DNA from: Sphingobacteriales bacterium
Lineage (GTDB): Bacteria > Bacteroidota > Bacteroidia > Chitinophagales > Chitinophagaceae
NCBI GenBank assembly: GCA_004144175.1
Contig: SEFT01000003.1
Coordinates: forward strand, 1-64,000
Length of the DNA: 64,000 nt
Direction: 5' to 3'
A program made the translations under genes and the position numbers. Positions 25,749 through 36,600 of the stretch are shown piece after piece. The notes beneath the pieces were generated by a model that worked only from the letters and a program-made list of their open reading frames with translations, made no database searches and was not told the origin of the DNA. The first letter of the stretch is position 1; each line of letters starts with the position of its first letter.

Positions 25749-27188
25749 ATGAATAAAAGCCGAAAACGGGTAATGGCCCTCGCAGGAGGCGCGCTGCTAT
25801 TTGCACTCATGCAGATCGTTAACCCATGGAGTCTTGACCCGAAGGCATGCACCGTAGCCGCAATAGCCGCGCTAATGGTATTTTGGTGGATAAGCGAAGC
25901 CATGCCAATGCCTATGGTTGCGCTGATACCCCTGGTGCTCTTTCCGCTGCTGGGTATCGCAAAGCTGGATGACACAGCTGCGCCCTACGCCAGCCCTATT
26001 ATCTTTCTGTTTATGGGAGGGTTCATGCTGGGCCTCGCCATAGAGAAGTGGAACCTCCACAAACGAATTGCACTAAATATCGTAAAGGTTACCGGCACCA
26101 GCGGCAATCGTATCGTGCTTGGTTTTATTATAGCTACCGGGTTCCTCAGCATGTGGCTGAGCAATACTGCTACTACCATGATGATGTACCCGATAGCTAT
26201 GAGCGTAGTGCATGTGCTGGAAGAAAAGCATAATGCCGGCGAACAGGTGAACAACCTGGGCATCTGCCTGATGCTATCCATTGCCTACGCCAGTAACCTC
26301 GGTGGCTTGGGCACCATTATAGGTACTCCGCCCAATGTGGCCTGGGTAGCCTACCTGGAGAAGCAGCAAGGCTATGTTTTCCCTTTTGTCGATTGGATGA
26401 TTATTTGCACACCGCTTTCTATCATTCTATCAGCGGCTATATACTTTGTTACGGCTAAATGGCTTTACCCAACGAACATAAGCGCCAGCGCCACTGCCAA
26501 TGAAATGATAGATGCAGAGCTGAAGGAAATGGGCAAGATGACGAAGCCGGAAAAACGAGTGTTGTACATCTTTGTATTCACAGCTACGCTTTGGGTGATA
26601 AAAGATGTAATAAACGGCTATCAGACATTGTTTAAACTCGACGACACCATTATAGCTATAGCAGGTGCATCTATGCTATTTATGGCACCGGCCAACGATA
26701 ACGAACGATTACTGGAATGGCCCGATACACAAAAAATGGCCTGGGGCATATTGCTGCTTTTCGGCGGTGGTATAGCGCTGGCCCAGCAGTTGGAGCACGC
26801 TGGCCTTATCGAGAAACTGGGACAATGGATCAGTAGCTACGCTACTAACGGCTTTATGCTGGTGCTCATCATTACGCTGCTTTCCATCTTCATCAGCGAG
26901 GTAATGAGCAATGTGGCGCAGGTAATCGTATTTGCGCCCGTTGTGGCAGGCATAGCCGAAGCATTGCACACAAATGGCCTGCAATTAGGTCTTGCTATGA
27001 CCCTGGGTGCCAGCTGTGCCAGTATGCTGCCCATGGGTACACCACCCAATGCTATTGTATTTGCCAGCGGTAAGCTAAAGCTTAAACACATGCTGGTAAG
27101 CGGCTTTATACTCAACATCATCTCGGCAATCGTTATCACACTGTTTTGCTGGTATGTATTGCCGGCTGTACTGCCTGCTGCACGATAA
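25749..27188 (+). CDS. SLC13/DASS family anion (dicarboxylate) transporter
   Basis: 479 residues with about 12 hydrophobic helices and the two substrate-loop repeats of the divalent-anion:Na+ symporter family: GGLGTIIGTPPNVAW in the first half and GASCASMLPMGTPPNAIVFASG in the second. These mark Na+-coupled import of dicarboxylates such as succinate or malate, or possibly sulfate. It is divergent from the histidine kinase gene with a roughly 200-nt gap. It converges with the exported-protein gene ending at 27240, with a terminator for that gene in between. Confidence 0.93.
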   Translation: MNKSRKRVMALAGGALLFALMQIVNPWSLDPKACTVAAIAALMVFWWISEAMPMPMVALIPLVLFPLLGIAKLDDTAAPYASPIIFLFMGGFMLGLAIEKWNLHKRIALNIVKVTGTSGNRIVLGFIIATGFLSMWLSNTATTMMMYPIAMSVVHVLEEKHNAGEQVNNLGICLMLSIAYASNLGGLGTIIGTPPNVAWVAYLEKQQGYVFPFVDWMIICTPLSIILSAAIYFVTAKWLYPTNISASATANEMIDAELKEMGKMTKPEKRVLYIFVFTATLWVIKDVINGYQTLFKLDDTIIAIAGASMLFMAPANDNERLLEWPDTQKMAWGILLLFGGGIALAQQLEHAGLIEKLGQWISSYATNGFMLVLIITLLSIFISEVMSNVAQVIVFAPVVAGIAEALHTNGLQLGLAMTLGASCASMLPMGTPPNAIVFASGKLKLKHMLVSGFILNIISAIVITLFCWYVLPAVLPAAR

Positions 27189-27214
27189 CCGGACACTGTC
27201 CTATACCCAAAAAA

Positions 27215-27236
27215 GAAGGCGCCTGATGGCGCCTTC
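27215..27236 (-). terminator. Intrinsic terminator of the C10 protease operon
   Basis: A 9-bp perfect GC-rich stem (27215-27223 with 27228-27236) has a 4-nt loop and a T-run on the minus strand. It lies just after the stop of the 158-residue exported protein gene and also faces the SLC13 gene from the other side. Confidence 0.82.
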
Positions 27237-27239
27237 CTA

Positions 27240-27716
27240 CTATTTAACAGTTTTACACGTAGTCTTTAATCGTTTTTTGCTTATCAGCTTGTTCAACTCC
27301 TTCTTAGGGCTCTTATAACTGCTGCGCAAACCACATTCACACATTGCAGCAATCGGATCTTTATCAACGATCATGGCATACATTTCTGCAGTAGATGGAG
27401 GTGCAGACAGTGCGGCATACTCTGAATATGTCATTCTCAAAAATGCCACATTCTTGTTGATACCACGGTTATCCAGCAAATATCCTTTTTTCAGCTGCGT
27501 TGGTGTGGCCAATTTATCATCTATCTTAACATCGGATGGATGAGGGTATGAAACGATCTGCGATTTATCTTCCGATAAAGTTACAGGTACCAGTTTGTTA
27601 TAATCCTTCTTTGTTTTGTAAACTATAGCCTGCGGACCCGTTACATACGATTGAGCTATTACATTCTGACTTACCATTACCAAAGCTGCAAATAAAAAGC
27701 CTTGTTTTAATCTCAT
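27240..27716 (-). CDS. Small exported protein, overlaps the C10 protease gene
   Basis: 158 residues with a signal peptide (about 1-21, VIAQ). The mature part has no recognised catalytic motif; it contains KTKKDYNKLVPVTL, IVSYPHPSDVKI, GYLLDNRGINKNVAFLRMTY and MCECGLR and is basic at the end (KELNKLISKKRLKTTCK). I have seen this plan in unnamed Bacteroidota proteins but do not know its function. The start ATG overlaps the protease stop in an ATGA junction, so the two are made together. By analogy with streptopain/Spi and with bacteroidal C10-protease inhibitor operons it might control the protease, but the sequence is not a clear inhibitor family. Confidence 0.75.
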   Translation of the reverse strand: MRLKQGFLFAALVMVSQNVIAQSYVTGPQAIVYKTKKDYNKLVPVTLSEDKSQIVSYPHPSDVKIDDKLATPTQLKKGYLLDNRGINKNVAFLRMTYSEYAALSAPPSTAEMYAMIVDKDPIAAMCECGLRSSYKSPKKELNKLISKKRLKTTCKTVK

Positions 27717-29554
27717 TTATTGATTGAAATTTTCTTTGTTATTATTACTGTTTCGGTAGCAATACGCACGAAATACGTACCGCTCGCAATAGCCCCAAGA
27801 TCCATTGCAACCACGTCGTTATCAGCAACAGCTACGTTCGTTATAATACGGCCCTGAACATCTGTAAGGCTTACTGACGAAGCTTTAGTGCCATTAAGTA
27901 CAATATTCAACATATTAGTAGCAGGATTAGGATATATGGCTACGTCTTCCATAGACGTAATCTCTGATACCCCGGTTGTGATATCCGTAACTGTAATATC
28001 CAGTTGGTAAGTACCATAGGTGCCCAAGGTAAAAGGTACAACCTTGAAGTAAACAGATGTATTGCCGGCTGCATTAATTGGTTTAGCCAGTAGCGTATCG
28101 TTAAATGTATTCAGGGCAAGTTTACTCGTGTTTCCAGCGAACTTTGCATCAATTGTGTAGGTCTTGCTATTATTGGCAAACTTCTTATCCTGCATACGCG
28201 CAGTAACACGGTACTGATGATTATCGTTTGGCGTAACTATCTCGTAGTAATCTTCGTCAGAAGCATTGTGGATAGATGCAGAAAGCGATGTATTACCTTT
28301 ATGATTTACGATTGCAGGTGTCGGAACCTTCTTTGCATCAGCAACGGTATTATTCGCTTCGTAAGCATCTGCAGGCACGCTCGAAGCCGGTTGAATACCT
28401 ATCAGCACCTGTTGGCCCAGGTCGAAACCATCTCCCGATCCACCACCTGTACCTACAGCTGAAGGATCAAGATTGCTCACGAGAAAATTACCATCCGACA
28501 TACCGCCCCAGCCCCAGTTCATGTGGAAAAAATCGCTGGCATCATAGCCATCGCACACCCATGCATGTCCGCTGCTCGGCGGTGGTGTATAGCCTACATA
28601 CATGATCGGACGTCCCGCGTCCAATTCTTTCTTAATAATAGCTTTCCATGCACTCTCAGACGGAACATTATCGCGCTCTTCAGAGCTGATGCTTGCATCA
28701 TAACCAAAGAATCTTACAAACGCATCCTGAGAACACGGACTTCCCTTGTCAATAACCCACGCACCACTTGAATTCACGCCGTATTGCATCTCTACAGATA
28801 CGCCAACGTGCCACATCAACGTAGCCACTGCAGTTTTAGCCGCAGTAGAGCTACCGGGGAGCGCTGTTCCTAAAGGCATTACCGCCCAGTTATAGGTCGT
28901 AGCACCAAAGTTGACAGTTTGTGTTGCAAAGCCCGACGGGTTGTATGTATGTGTACCAATACCTTTTAGCGGATAATTCCAGAACTTCATGATCTGTGCC
29001 ATCGAGGTTGCCACACATCCGGTTACAGCCTGGCCCATACCATTGGTAGGACAAAGAAGATTTTCATATGGCCCTTGGTTCCATTTGGTCTTCACAAGCG
29101 GGCTAACCGCAGTTGTTTTATTGGCACCCGAAGCTTTACCGTTTAACAGTATGTGCCATTGCGCTGCTGCTTCAGTCGATGCTGTTATGGTTTGCTCGAT
29201 AGCACGACGTATCTGTCCTTCATAGTTTTTAAGCCATGCACTTGTTGCCGGAGCGACATTGCCGGGAGTAAACAGACCCTCATTTGAATATCCAAACACT
29301 GGTAGCACGACATCGTCGGCAGATACCATCACAAATCCGGCGTTACCTGCATTGAAAACGTAGTAAAAGTTTGATGACTTGTCAGCTGCTGTATATACTA
29401 GTTGCAGATCTTCTGCTTTTGTCAACGCGTCTGCATTCAACTTGCTCACAAGAAAATTGAATCCTACTTTTTTAGCAGTCGTCACATCGACTTGCTTTGC
29501 ATGCATCTGGCCGCTTAATGCCAATGCAGAGAGAATCAGGTAAAGTTTTTTCAT
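27713..29554 (-). CDS. C10 (streptopain-type) cysteine protease with T9SS sorting domain
   Basis: 613 residues. A signal peptide (1-19) is followed by a propeptide of the Spi type (about 21-150), which keeps the enzyme inactive until removed. The catalytic domain has Cys180 in VTGCVATSMAQIMKFW and His330 in SSGHAWVCDGYDA, with the WGWGG loop after it, all as in SpeB. Residues about 390-520 form a beta-sandwich of bacterial pre-peptidase C-terminal type (SLSASIHNASDEDYYEI). The end is a T9SS type A sorting domain (VAIYPNPATNMLNIVL, ending KKISINK). Thus it is a secreted or surface protease. A paralogue of nearly the same length lies at 55097-56941. It is translationally coupled to the 158-residue protein gene. 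Confidence 0.93.
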   Translation of the reverse strand: MKKLYLILSALALSGQMHAKQVDVTTAKKVGFNFLVSKLNADALTKAEDLQLVYTAADKSSNFYYVFNAGNAGFVMVSADDVVLPVFGYSNEGLFTPGNVAPATSAWLKNYEGQIRRAIEQTITASTEAAAQWHILLNGKASGANKTTAVSPLVKTKWNQGPYENLLCPTNGMGQAVTGCVATSMAQIMKFWNYPLKGIGTHTYNPSGFATQTVNFGATTYNWAVMPLGTALPGSSTAAKTAVATLMWHVGVSVEMQYGVNSSGAWVIDKGSPCSQDAFVRFFGYDASISSEERDNVPSESAWKAIIKKELDAGRPIMYVGYTPPPSSGHAWVCDGYDASDFFHMNWGWGGMSDGNFLVSNLDPSAVGTGGGSGDGFDLGQQVLIGIQPASSVPADAYEANNTVADAKKVPTPAIVNHKGNTSLSASIHNASDEDYYEIVTPNDNHQYRVTARMQDKKFANNSKTYTIDAKFAGNTSKLALNTFNDTLLAKPINAAGNTSVYFKVVPFTLGTYGTYQLDITVTDITTGVSEITSMEDVAIYPNPATNMLNIVLNGTKASSVSLTDVQGRIITNVAVADNDVVAMDLGAIASGTYFVRIATETVIITKKISINK

Positions 29555-29692
29555 CGAATAGTATCGTTAGGATGTTTTTTTTGAGTGTATGCAAGTTATG
29601 AAAATATTACAAGATTATTTTTCATATTAGTAACCGATTAACAGAAATAAGTGTATTTTTTTCCTTCGTGGATTACCAATTGACGGAATTAT

Positions 29693-30646
29693 TTAGTTTC
29701 TGAAATTTTGAGTGATCATAAGGCCATGGATGCCACCTGAAAGCACTGCAATACCCACCCTGCCGTAGGCCGGATTCAGTATGTTGGCGCGGTGGCCTGG
29801 CGAGTTCATAAGGCCGCGGTGTGCCATAAGCAATGTGGGTGCAAGTGCCAGGTTTTCGCCTGCAGACTCAAACTTTACATTTCCATCTTTCATTCTTCCA
29901 AATGGATTTTTACCCTCGGGGCTAACATGAGCGAAGTAACCCCTTGCCAACATATCAGCCGAATGTTTACGCGCAACAATAGCCATTTCGGGATCAGCCG
30001 CCAGTGGCCTAAGTCCTTTTACGGTACGCTCCCGATTCACTAGCTTCAGCATTTCTGCTTCCAGCTCCTGCTGTGAGGTAGCCTGCTTTATGGTAAACGG
30101 AAGTTTCACAAATTCTTCAGAGCCTGGCTGGGTAGTAATCTTAATTTGTGGTTCGTATATGAGGCGGTCTATGTCCTTGCCCGTAATTCGTTTCAGGCGA
30201 GTCACCTGATCTTTGAACCGGTTAGCTATTTTGCTTTCTTCAGCCTCCTTGGGCAATCCATTCCATAGTGGAAGGATCGAAATAAGGATTGCTATGACAG
30301 CAGCCCACACCAATCCATTAAACAAACCAGGCAGTGCTCCGGCAATTTTATTTAACATACTGCGATGTACAGGCCTTGGGAACTCACTGCCAACCTTGTT
30401 GAGCGATAAACCCAGTAAGGTACCTACAACGATAAAGCTGGCAACAAAAGCAACCGGGCCTGTCCATGGCCCTGACCGCAAATATTTGTCGGCATATGGT
30501 GCAAGATGCGGATATAGCACAAACGTGATTACAACGGCACCTAACCAACTGATGACGCCAAGCAGCGTGTTGATAAAGCCATTGCGGATGCCCTGCCATA
30601 CCGACCCAACTATAAAGATTGCGAGCGCTAAATCTACGTAGTTCAT
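29693..30646 (-). CDS. CvpA-domain membrane protein fused to a CAP/SCP domain
   Basis: 317 residues. Residues 1 to about 165 form a CvpA unit with four hydrophobic helices (MNYVDLALAIFIVGSVWQGIRNG start, GVISWLGAVVITFVLYP). Residues about 195-317 form a CAP (SCP/PR-1) domain: VNRERTVKGLRPLAADPEM, ARKHSADMLARGYFAHVSP, SAGENLALAP, GLMNSPGHRANILNPAYGRVGIAV. The N-terminal half anchors the protein in the inner membrane and should place the CAP domain in the periplasm. CvpA proteins affect envelope homeostasis and, in other bacteria, colicin V production; CAP domains often bind or cut peptide or lipid ligands. The role of the fusion is unknown. Confidence 0.88.
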   Translation of the reverse strand: MNYVDLALAIFIVGSVWQGIRNGFINTLLGVISWLGAVVITFVLYPHLAPYADKYLRSGPWTGPVAFVASFIVVGTLLGLSLNKVGSEFPRPVHRSMLNKIAGALPGLFNGLVWAAVIAILISILPLWNGLPKEAEESKIANRFKDQVTRLKRITGKDIDRLIYEPQIKITTQPGSEEFVKLPFTIKQATSQQELEAEMLKLVNRERTVKGLRPLAADPEMAIVARKHSADMLARGYFAHVSPEGKNPFGRMKDGNVKFESAGENLALAPTLLMAHRGLMNSPGHRANILNPAYGRVGIAVLSGGIHGLMITQNFRN

Positions 30647-30706
30647 CTAACCGACCAATTGTGCACTGCTAAGGTAATGACTATGACATCCTGCCCGATG
30701 AAAAAA

Positions 30707-33427
30707 TCATCTCAGCAGCGTTATACTGCCCGACTTCGTCGATTTAGATCCATCTATGAATACGGCGCTCAGAACATAGGCATAGGAATCAGGGCGTTGT
30801 GGAACGCCCTTATAAGTACCATCCCAGCCTTGCTTTATGTCGCGTGTCTCAAAAACCATTTGTCCCCATCTATTGTATATGCGCAGATGTACTTCTGTAG
30901 CAGCCCCGCCGTAGATATACAGCACATCGTTGGCACCGTCGCCATTCGGCGTAAAGGCGCCCGGCATATCTACCGATAGATTTGCCAGCGCATCTATCGG
31001 CTTGCAGATGGTGTCAGGGCAATTGCCGGCATTCCGTACTTCAAGACATACCTTCATCTTGCCGGATTTATAAAATAAATGGCTTGGGTTCTCATCTGTA
31101 CTTGACCTGCCATCGCCAAAAACCCATTGCCATTTTACAGCATCAGGAGATTTGCTGTAAAACTGAACAGGCACGTTCAATTCCGGCTCTATGGGCAAGA
31201 AAATAAAATCCGCAGTTGGATGCTCCCTCATACTAACATTGATCGTCACAATAGAGTCGCAACCGGTATTCGTTTTAAAGTGATGCGTATAGGTTCCGGA
31301 CTCCTTGATCTGCAAACCTCCAAAAGGAAATACAGAGTCCACGCACATCGAAAAGCTATAGTCCTGTATAACCGTATCACCAACATTCACTACCACTTTT
31401 GCTTTACCGATGCATCCATCGGCAGATACTGCGGTCACCTCATAAACAATCGTTTCTTTTGCCGTTGTACTAACATTAGCGCCACTGGTTGCCGATAAAT
31501 ACGTAACAGGGTTCCAGGTATATTTGGCACCGCCGGAGGCAGTAAGGGCAATGGTAGTTCCGGGGCATTTCGTAATCACGGTATCCGGCTGGATCTTTAC
31601 ATTAGGTAGCGTTTTGATCTCAACAATGGCAGAATCTATATTAGTGCATTCATTTTCGAGAAAACCTTTTACATAATATTTTGTCCGGGTAAGGGGACTT
31701 GCCGAATAAACCCCGCCAATGGTAGTATCAATGTTGCTTTCAGGCCACCACACAAGACTGTCAGCTCCTGAAGCTTTGAGTTCCATCGCCTCTCCCGGGC
31801 ATATGTATGATACCCTCGGAGTAGCATTTAGGATGGGGCGCGGGTTAACGGTAAGGTCCACTTCAGACGTGCCGGTACATCCATTTGCATTCATCGTAAG
31901 TTTATATACACCCGAAGCACTTGTCGGAGCCGGATAAATAAATGGCTTATAGCTGCTGCTCCTGAAACCACTTGGTCCGATCCATGCATATCTGGCAGAC
32001 GTGATGTTATGTGTAAACAGCTGTACAGAATCGTTTTGGCATAGTGGTGTATTTGTCCATACGATAGGTGCAATATTACCATAGTTGCTAAAATATCCGT
32101 ACCTGGCGCCGACTGTGCTATCGCCATTCAACATGCCCAGGTGAAACATCATGGCTGTATTCGTAACTGTTACTGCCGATCCAACGCCTACATTATTCAT
32201 TTCTATGCTGGCTGTATAGTATTGACCGCCGGTATTCGGCACAACCGTAAAAAGGCCCGGGGTTATTACGTTCGGTGCACCATCAACTAAAAAGCCTCCC
32301 TGTCCACCATTTCTGGTAAGCAGTGTAACAATAAATGGCTGATTGGATGACCGTGAGAATGCAACAGAATAGCTACCCGTACAACCTAAAGAAGGCAGTA
32401 TCGTAGATCCAACCTCGCATCCCACACCGCTTAGCTGCAACACACTTATCGGGTTTGATGCAGTCACATATGTCGACGGGCCATTTATGGTTAACATCTC
32501 GGTCTCTCCAAGGTTTATCGTGTTTATCAAAACATTATCCTGGTATATCGCCGTATTGTTCCGGGTAGCGGTTACGAATAACCTGTCTTTTATAGACAGC
32601 CTGCCCTGCATGGCAATGTACTCGGTGCCTAAAAGCCTCAACGGCACCAATTGATCGCCGGTGAGGTCGGCACCGGCACACTTGGGCCCTGACGATACGT
32701 ATACCAAATCATCTTTCAATGTTATTGCTACCGGCTTGTCAGAAACAACGGTAGAGCCAGCGAAGTGGTCGCTGGCCAGCCCGCCAACGGCTGCTGCGGA
32801 GTAGACTTCCCCTGCATTAAGCGTTACGTTATATGGTACACCAATGGCTGCGTGTCCTACCAATGCTTTCGCGGGTGTTATAGTAACTGTTGTGCTATTC
32901 TGTGTGGCAACGATGTCGAATGAAGACGTAGGCTTAGGGGCATATATAGGAGAGTTATCTGCCAGCGTTTGCGACGGTATCATGAATGAGGTCCCCAGCG
33001 CATTAATTCCTTTTAATACAAAGATTTCCGGATTGCATTTACATAGCTCACTTACTACTTCATAATACACGGCTATTGGAGCTGTTGATTTAATAAGCAA
33101 ACCTGTCTTCAATACTACATCGGGAGGCCCTGATTCCACGGACGTCATCCGCGGAGTAAGGTCCACTATACCCGTGCTGTCTCTAGGTATGGTTATGATT
33201 ATCGGTGCGAGGGCCGGTTGTGCGGGGTGTGAAACAGTTACTTCAGCCTTCTGCCCAAATGTAGAGATGAATAGCTTGATAGGCCTGTCGAAATCTGACG
33301 TGCTGCGACTGACTTCGGGCGGAGCAAACCAAAACTCCTTGTCGACCTGGGCATATGCACTACTGGTAAGCATAACGCCGATGAACAGAAAAAGGACAAC
33401 GCGAAAAGCAGACATAAGAAGGGGCAT
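30707..33427 (-). CDS. Large T9SS type B protein with IgGFc-binding-like N-terminus and PKD domain
   Basis: 906 residues from the ATG at 33427; ATG at 33415 is a close alternative and upstream codons are not ATG. A signal peptide is followed by an IgGFc_binding-type domain (KEFWFAPPEVSRSTSDFDRPIKLFIST, VYYEVVSELCKCNPEIFVLKGI, to about residue 430), then repeated beta-sandwich modules (each with Cys-rich NGC and CPG turns), then a PKD domain (VKWQWVFGDGRSSTDENPSHLF). The C-terminus is the type B sorting domain: AFTPNGDGANDVLYIYGG, then VHLRIYNRWGQMVFETRD and SITLLR. This architecture is typical of gliding-associated or adhesive surface proteins. Its ligand is unknown; the IgG reference is a family name, not a claim. 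Confidence 0.9.
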   Translation of the reverse strand: MPLLMSAFRVVLFLFIGVMLTSSAYAQVDKEFWFAPPEVSRSTSDFDRPIKLFISTFGQKAEVTVSHPAQPALAPIIITIPRDSTGIVDLTPRMTSVESGPPDVVLKTGLLIKSTAPIAVYYEVVSELCKCNPEIFVLKGINALGTSFMIPSQTLADNSPIYAPKPTSSFDIVATQNSTTVTITPAKALVGHAAIGVPYNVTLNAGEVYSAAAVGGLASDHFAGSTVVSDKPVAITLKDDLVYVSSGPKCAGADLTGDQLVPLRLLGTEYIAMQGRLSIKDRLFVTATRNNTAIYQDNVLINTINLGETEMLTINGPSTYVTASNPISVLQLSGVGCEVGSTILPSLGCTGSYSVAFSRSSNQPFIVTLLTRNGGQGGFLVDGAPNVITPGLFTVVPNTGGQYYTASIEMNNVGVGSAVTVTNTAMMFHLGMLNGDSTVGARYGYFSNYGNIAPIVWTNTPLCQNDSVQLFTHNITSARYAWIGPSGFRSSSYKPFIYPAPTSASGVYKLTMNANGCTGTSEVDLTVNPRPILNATPRVSYICPGEAMELKASGADSLVWWPESNIDTTIGGVYSASPLTRTKYYVKGFLENECTNIDSAIVEIKTLPNVKIQPDTVITKCPGTTIALTASGGAKYTWNPVTYLSATSGANVSTTAKETIVYEVTAVSADGCIGKAKVVVNVGDTVIQDYSFSMCVDSVFPFGGLQIKESGTYTHHFKTNTGCDSIVTINVSMREHPTADFIFLPIEPELNVPVQFYSKSPDAVKWQWVFGDGRSSTDENPSHLFYKSGKMKVCLEVRNAGNCPDTICKPIDALANLSVDMPGAFTPNGDGANDVLYIYGGAATEVHLRIYNRWGQMVFETRDIKQGWDGTYKGVPQRPDSYAYVLSAVFIDGSKSTKSGSITLLR

Positions 33428-33555
33428 TATAAGTTTCGATGGATACTTTACTAAAGATAACAAATTATGAAAAGCAACAAACGGGCCATATTCATTTTAT
33501 CATAAGATCTGGTTGAAAAGAATTTAAAAAAAAATCTGGGGAGCGTCCAAAAAAA

Positions 33556-33581
33556 ATCAGGGCCGGAAGCCCGGCCCTGAT
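33556..33581 (-). terminator. Intrinsic terminator of the giant beta-helix gene
   Basis: An 11-bp perfect GC-rich stem (33556-33566 with 33571-33581) has a 4-nt loop and is followed on the minus strand by a T-run (A-run 33549-33556 on plus). It lies just after the 2233-residue protein stop. Confidence 0.9.
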
Positions 33582-33605
33582 CTCAATTCTATTAAACGTT
33601 GATGA

Positions 33606-36600
33606 TTACCTCACCACTCTGAACGGTTTGGATATAACCTTACCATCCGCAGTATTAGCTCTTATGAAATAGTGTCCATCAGCCAGCATACGGATGTCGA
33701 AGGTGCGGCTCTTGGTATTTGTACCAGGTTCGCGTACTACAACTTGTCCGATGGTGTTCACGATCACTACATCGTTGAACTGAGCTTCGCCGTACACCTG
33801 AAGTGTAATGCTGCTCTTAGCCGGGTTAGGATACAATTCAAATTCGCTGCGGCTTGTTACATCTTTTACCGTAGCTGGCAGTTCCAGCGTTGTAGTATCG
33901 CTACCGCAACCATTGAACACAACCAATTTCAGCGTAAATGTACCGCCATTGTATTCATGCAGGATGCTGCTCGTTGTATCGGTACTGCCATCTCCAAATA
34001 TCCACAGATAGCTTTCTACATCTTTCGCACCTGAAGGTTCAAATTTGTAGGTATTGCCAAACTGACGGATAGAAGATATACCGTTAACCTGAGGCATCGG
34101 AGATATTGTAACCTCTATGGTATCTTTTGCAATACAGTTAACACCTGCATCAACATGCACTGCTATCCTGTGTGTACCATACTTCGATATTGTAATCGTC
34201 TGCGTTGTTTCACCCGTGCTCCACAAATAAGTAGCGCCAGGGTTTAGAGCATCCAGGTTAAGCGGTGCCGAAGTACAGAAGGAAGTATCATTACCCAGAT
34301 TAACACTTACCGGACCCTGAACGATCGTTAACGGATTTGACAGATTGGTACAGCCGATATTCTTAACCTTTACAGAATAAGTACCGCCTGAGTTAACCAG
34401 GTAAGATGAAGAGCTAGCACCAGGTATGTCAACACCATTCAGCATCCACTGATAAGTAAGGCTGCTACCACTACCAACGTTCAGCGTAACATTATTACCT
34501 GTACATATAGTAGTAGGACCATTTGCAGTAACGAATGCAGCAGGTGAAGAAACGATCGTTACGGCTACAGCATTTGACAGAGCTGTATTGCTCGACGAAG
34601 TTTCTGTAACGCGCACCGAGTAGTCACCGCTCATTACGGCTGTGTAGCTAGGGGCATTTGCGCCTGGTATGTTAGTACCATTCAACAACCATTGGTGTGT
34701 ATAACCGGTATTGCTAAAGCCAGACTGCAGCGTAACGCTACCACCAGGGCAGAATACTACCTGAGCAAGTGGTTTGATGTTAGCTGAGAATATACCGCCA
34801 TTTTCGATACCGGTGAAATAACCGAGACCTGTAAGGGTAGGGCCTACAAGTGTATTGCGACCTGTGTTTACAAGGCTTGTTGTACCGTTATATGCAGTCC
34901 AAGGAGTAACCGGAGATTCTTTCCTGATCATACGGATGTTTCCTTCATTTGCAGCAGGTATCTTACCAGTCCAAGGATCTTTATAGTATATGTCCACATC
35001 GCTGATGTATGTAACTGGTACTGCATCCAGATCAGTGTAGAAATACATGTGGTTAGCTACTGGGAAAGATGGAGGTACAGTACCAGTCCATTGACGGATA
35101 GTAACTGAAGCCGGAACATAAGTATTAGCATCCCACTTGATCCTTGCTACTGTATCTTGTCCGAAAGTGAATACTTGCGTAGCACCCGGAGCAACAGTTG
35201 CAGGTATAGCTTTAGCTGCCGGTGGTATTGTCTGAGGAGTAAACTCATAAGCACCGATATCAGGCACACCATCTGCACGGTTTACCACACGTGTATTACC
35301 AGCATAGTCTTTGTCATTGCCTGTAGCATGTATACCACGACCATTCAGCGACCAGCTTGCAGGATTGTTCACATCCGGAATCGGATTGAGCGAACTTGTA
35401 AAACCAGGATCGTAAGATATAGAGTTCAGATCTCTACCATACTGTATACGCCATCTTGTAAGGGTATCTGCAGTTGCAGTACCGCCAATCAGCGTAGCAC
35501 CAGTAGTATAGTAGTTATTGTAGTCCATTGTAGTGGTTGCATTCGGTGCAGTTTGCACATAAGACGCATTACCTCCATTGAAGTGAGCAAAAACGTTGTT
35601 CTTGATATCGATATTCTGATCGTTACCGCTATAGTTGTAAAGTACTAAAGCAGAGCCACCCGAAGCAGATATTGCGATTGAGTTATTGTATACATTACTG
35701 AAAGAAGAGTATACGCACAATCCACCATAACCGGCATTGAATGAGTTAGGACCAGCCATTATGATAACGTTATTACGTATGTTGTATGGCGTAGCAGCTG
35801 TATTGCTATAGTCATAGCAGTACATACCGTATCCATAAGCGTAGTTATTCATCAACGATATTTTGTTGCCAATGATATCTGCACCTTTCGACATATTAAT
35901 ATACATGCCATAGTAAGCCGCGTAAGTAGATGTAACCTCGTTACCTCTCACCTTCATATTACCTGAGTAATAGGTGTAGAAAGGATAATACATCTGGTTT
36001 TGGAACAGGTTATTATCAAACACGCAGTTCGTCATACCCAGCTGGTTTGTAGCTGTGCCGTTATAAGCATAAGCATAGATACCATAACCACCACCTGTAA
36101 GTGTTGAATTGGTAAGAGAGAACCTGTCTATTACAGCCGCAGGGCTATTGACGCGTATCACGTACGCACTGCTACCTGTAGGCGCGCTGAGCACACAACC
36201 ATTGATTGAATCCCTCAAGTTTGCACTTGTGAGGTTCACAGTCTGGCCGGATGTACCTGTCATTACAACAGACAGCTTATTAAGTGTGAAGTTCGACGCA
36301 TTCGCGATGAAATCGAATACATAACCACCATTTGTAAGCGTCACATCAGAAGCATTTTTAGTTTCGCTTTGGATAGTCACCCTGTTAACAGTGCTCATAC
36401 CTTGCACGTTTTCCAGGCGGTATTGGCCAGTGTAAGTACCACTTCTCATATTGAACCAAACTGGTCCGCAAACACCAAACAGTTTCATGTCGGCAAGTGC
36501 AGCTGTCAGTGTAGGCCAGTCAGGGTTTGTACCACCAACGGTGTATTCACCAGACAAACCAGGTCCCCATCTCAGGTTGATAGTGTCATCACCAGGCACC

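Noticed and set aside
35157-35648. Long antisense frames within the giant beta-helix gene, for example this 163-codon one
   Set aside because: They arise from the repetitive Tyr/Asn/Thr codons on the sense strand; compositions are Cys/Arg/Ser-rich and unlike proteins.
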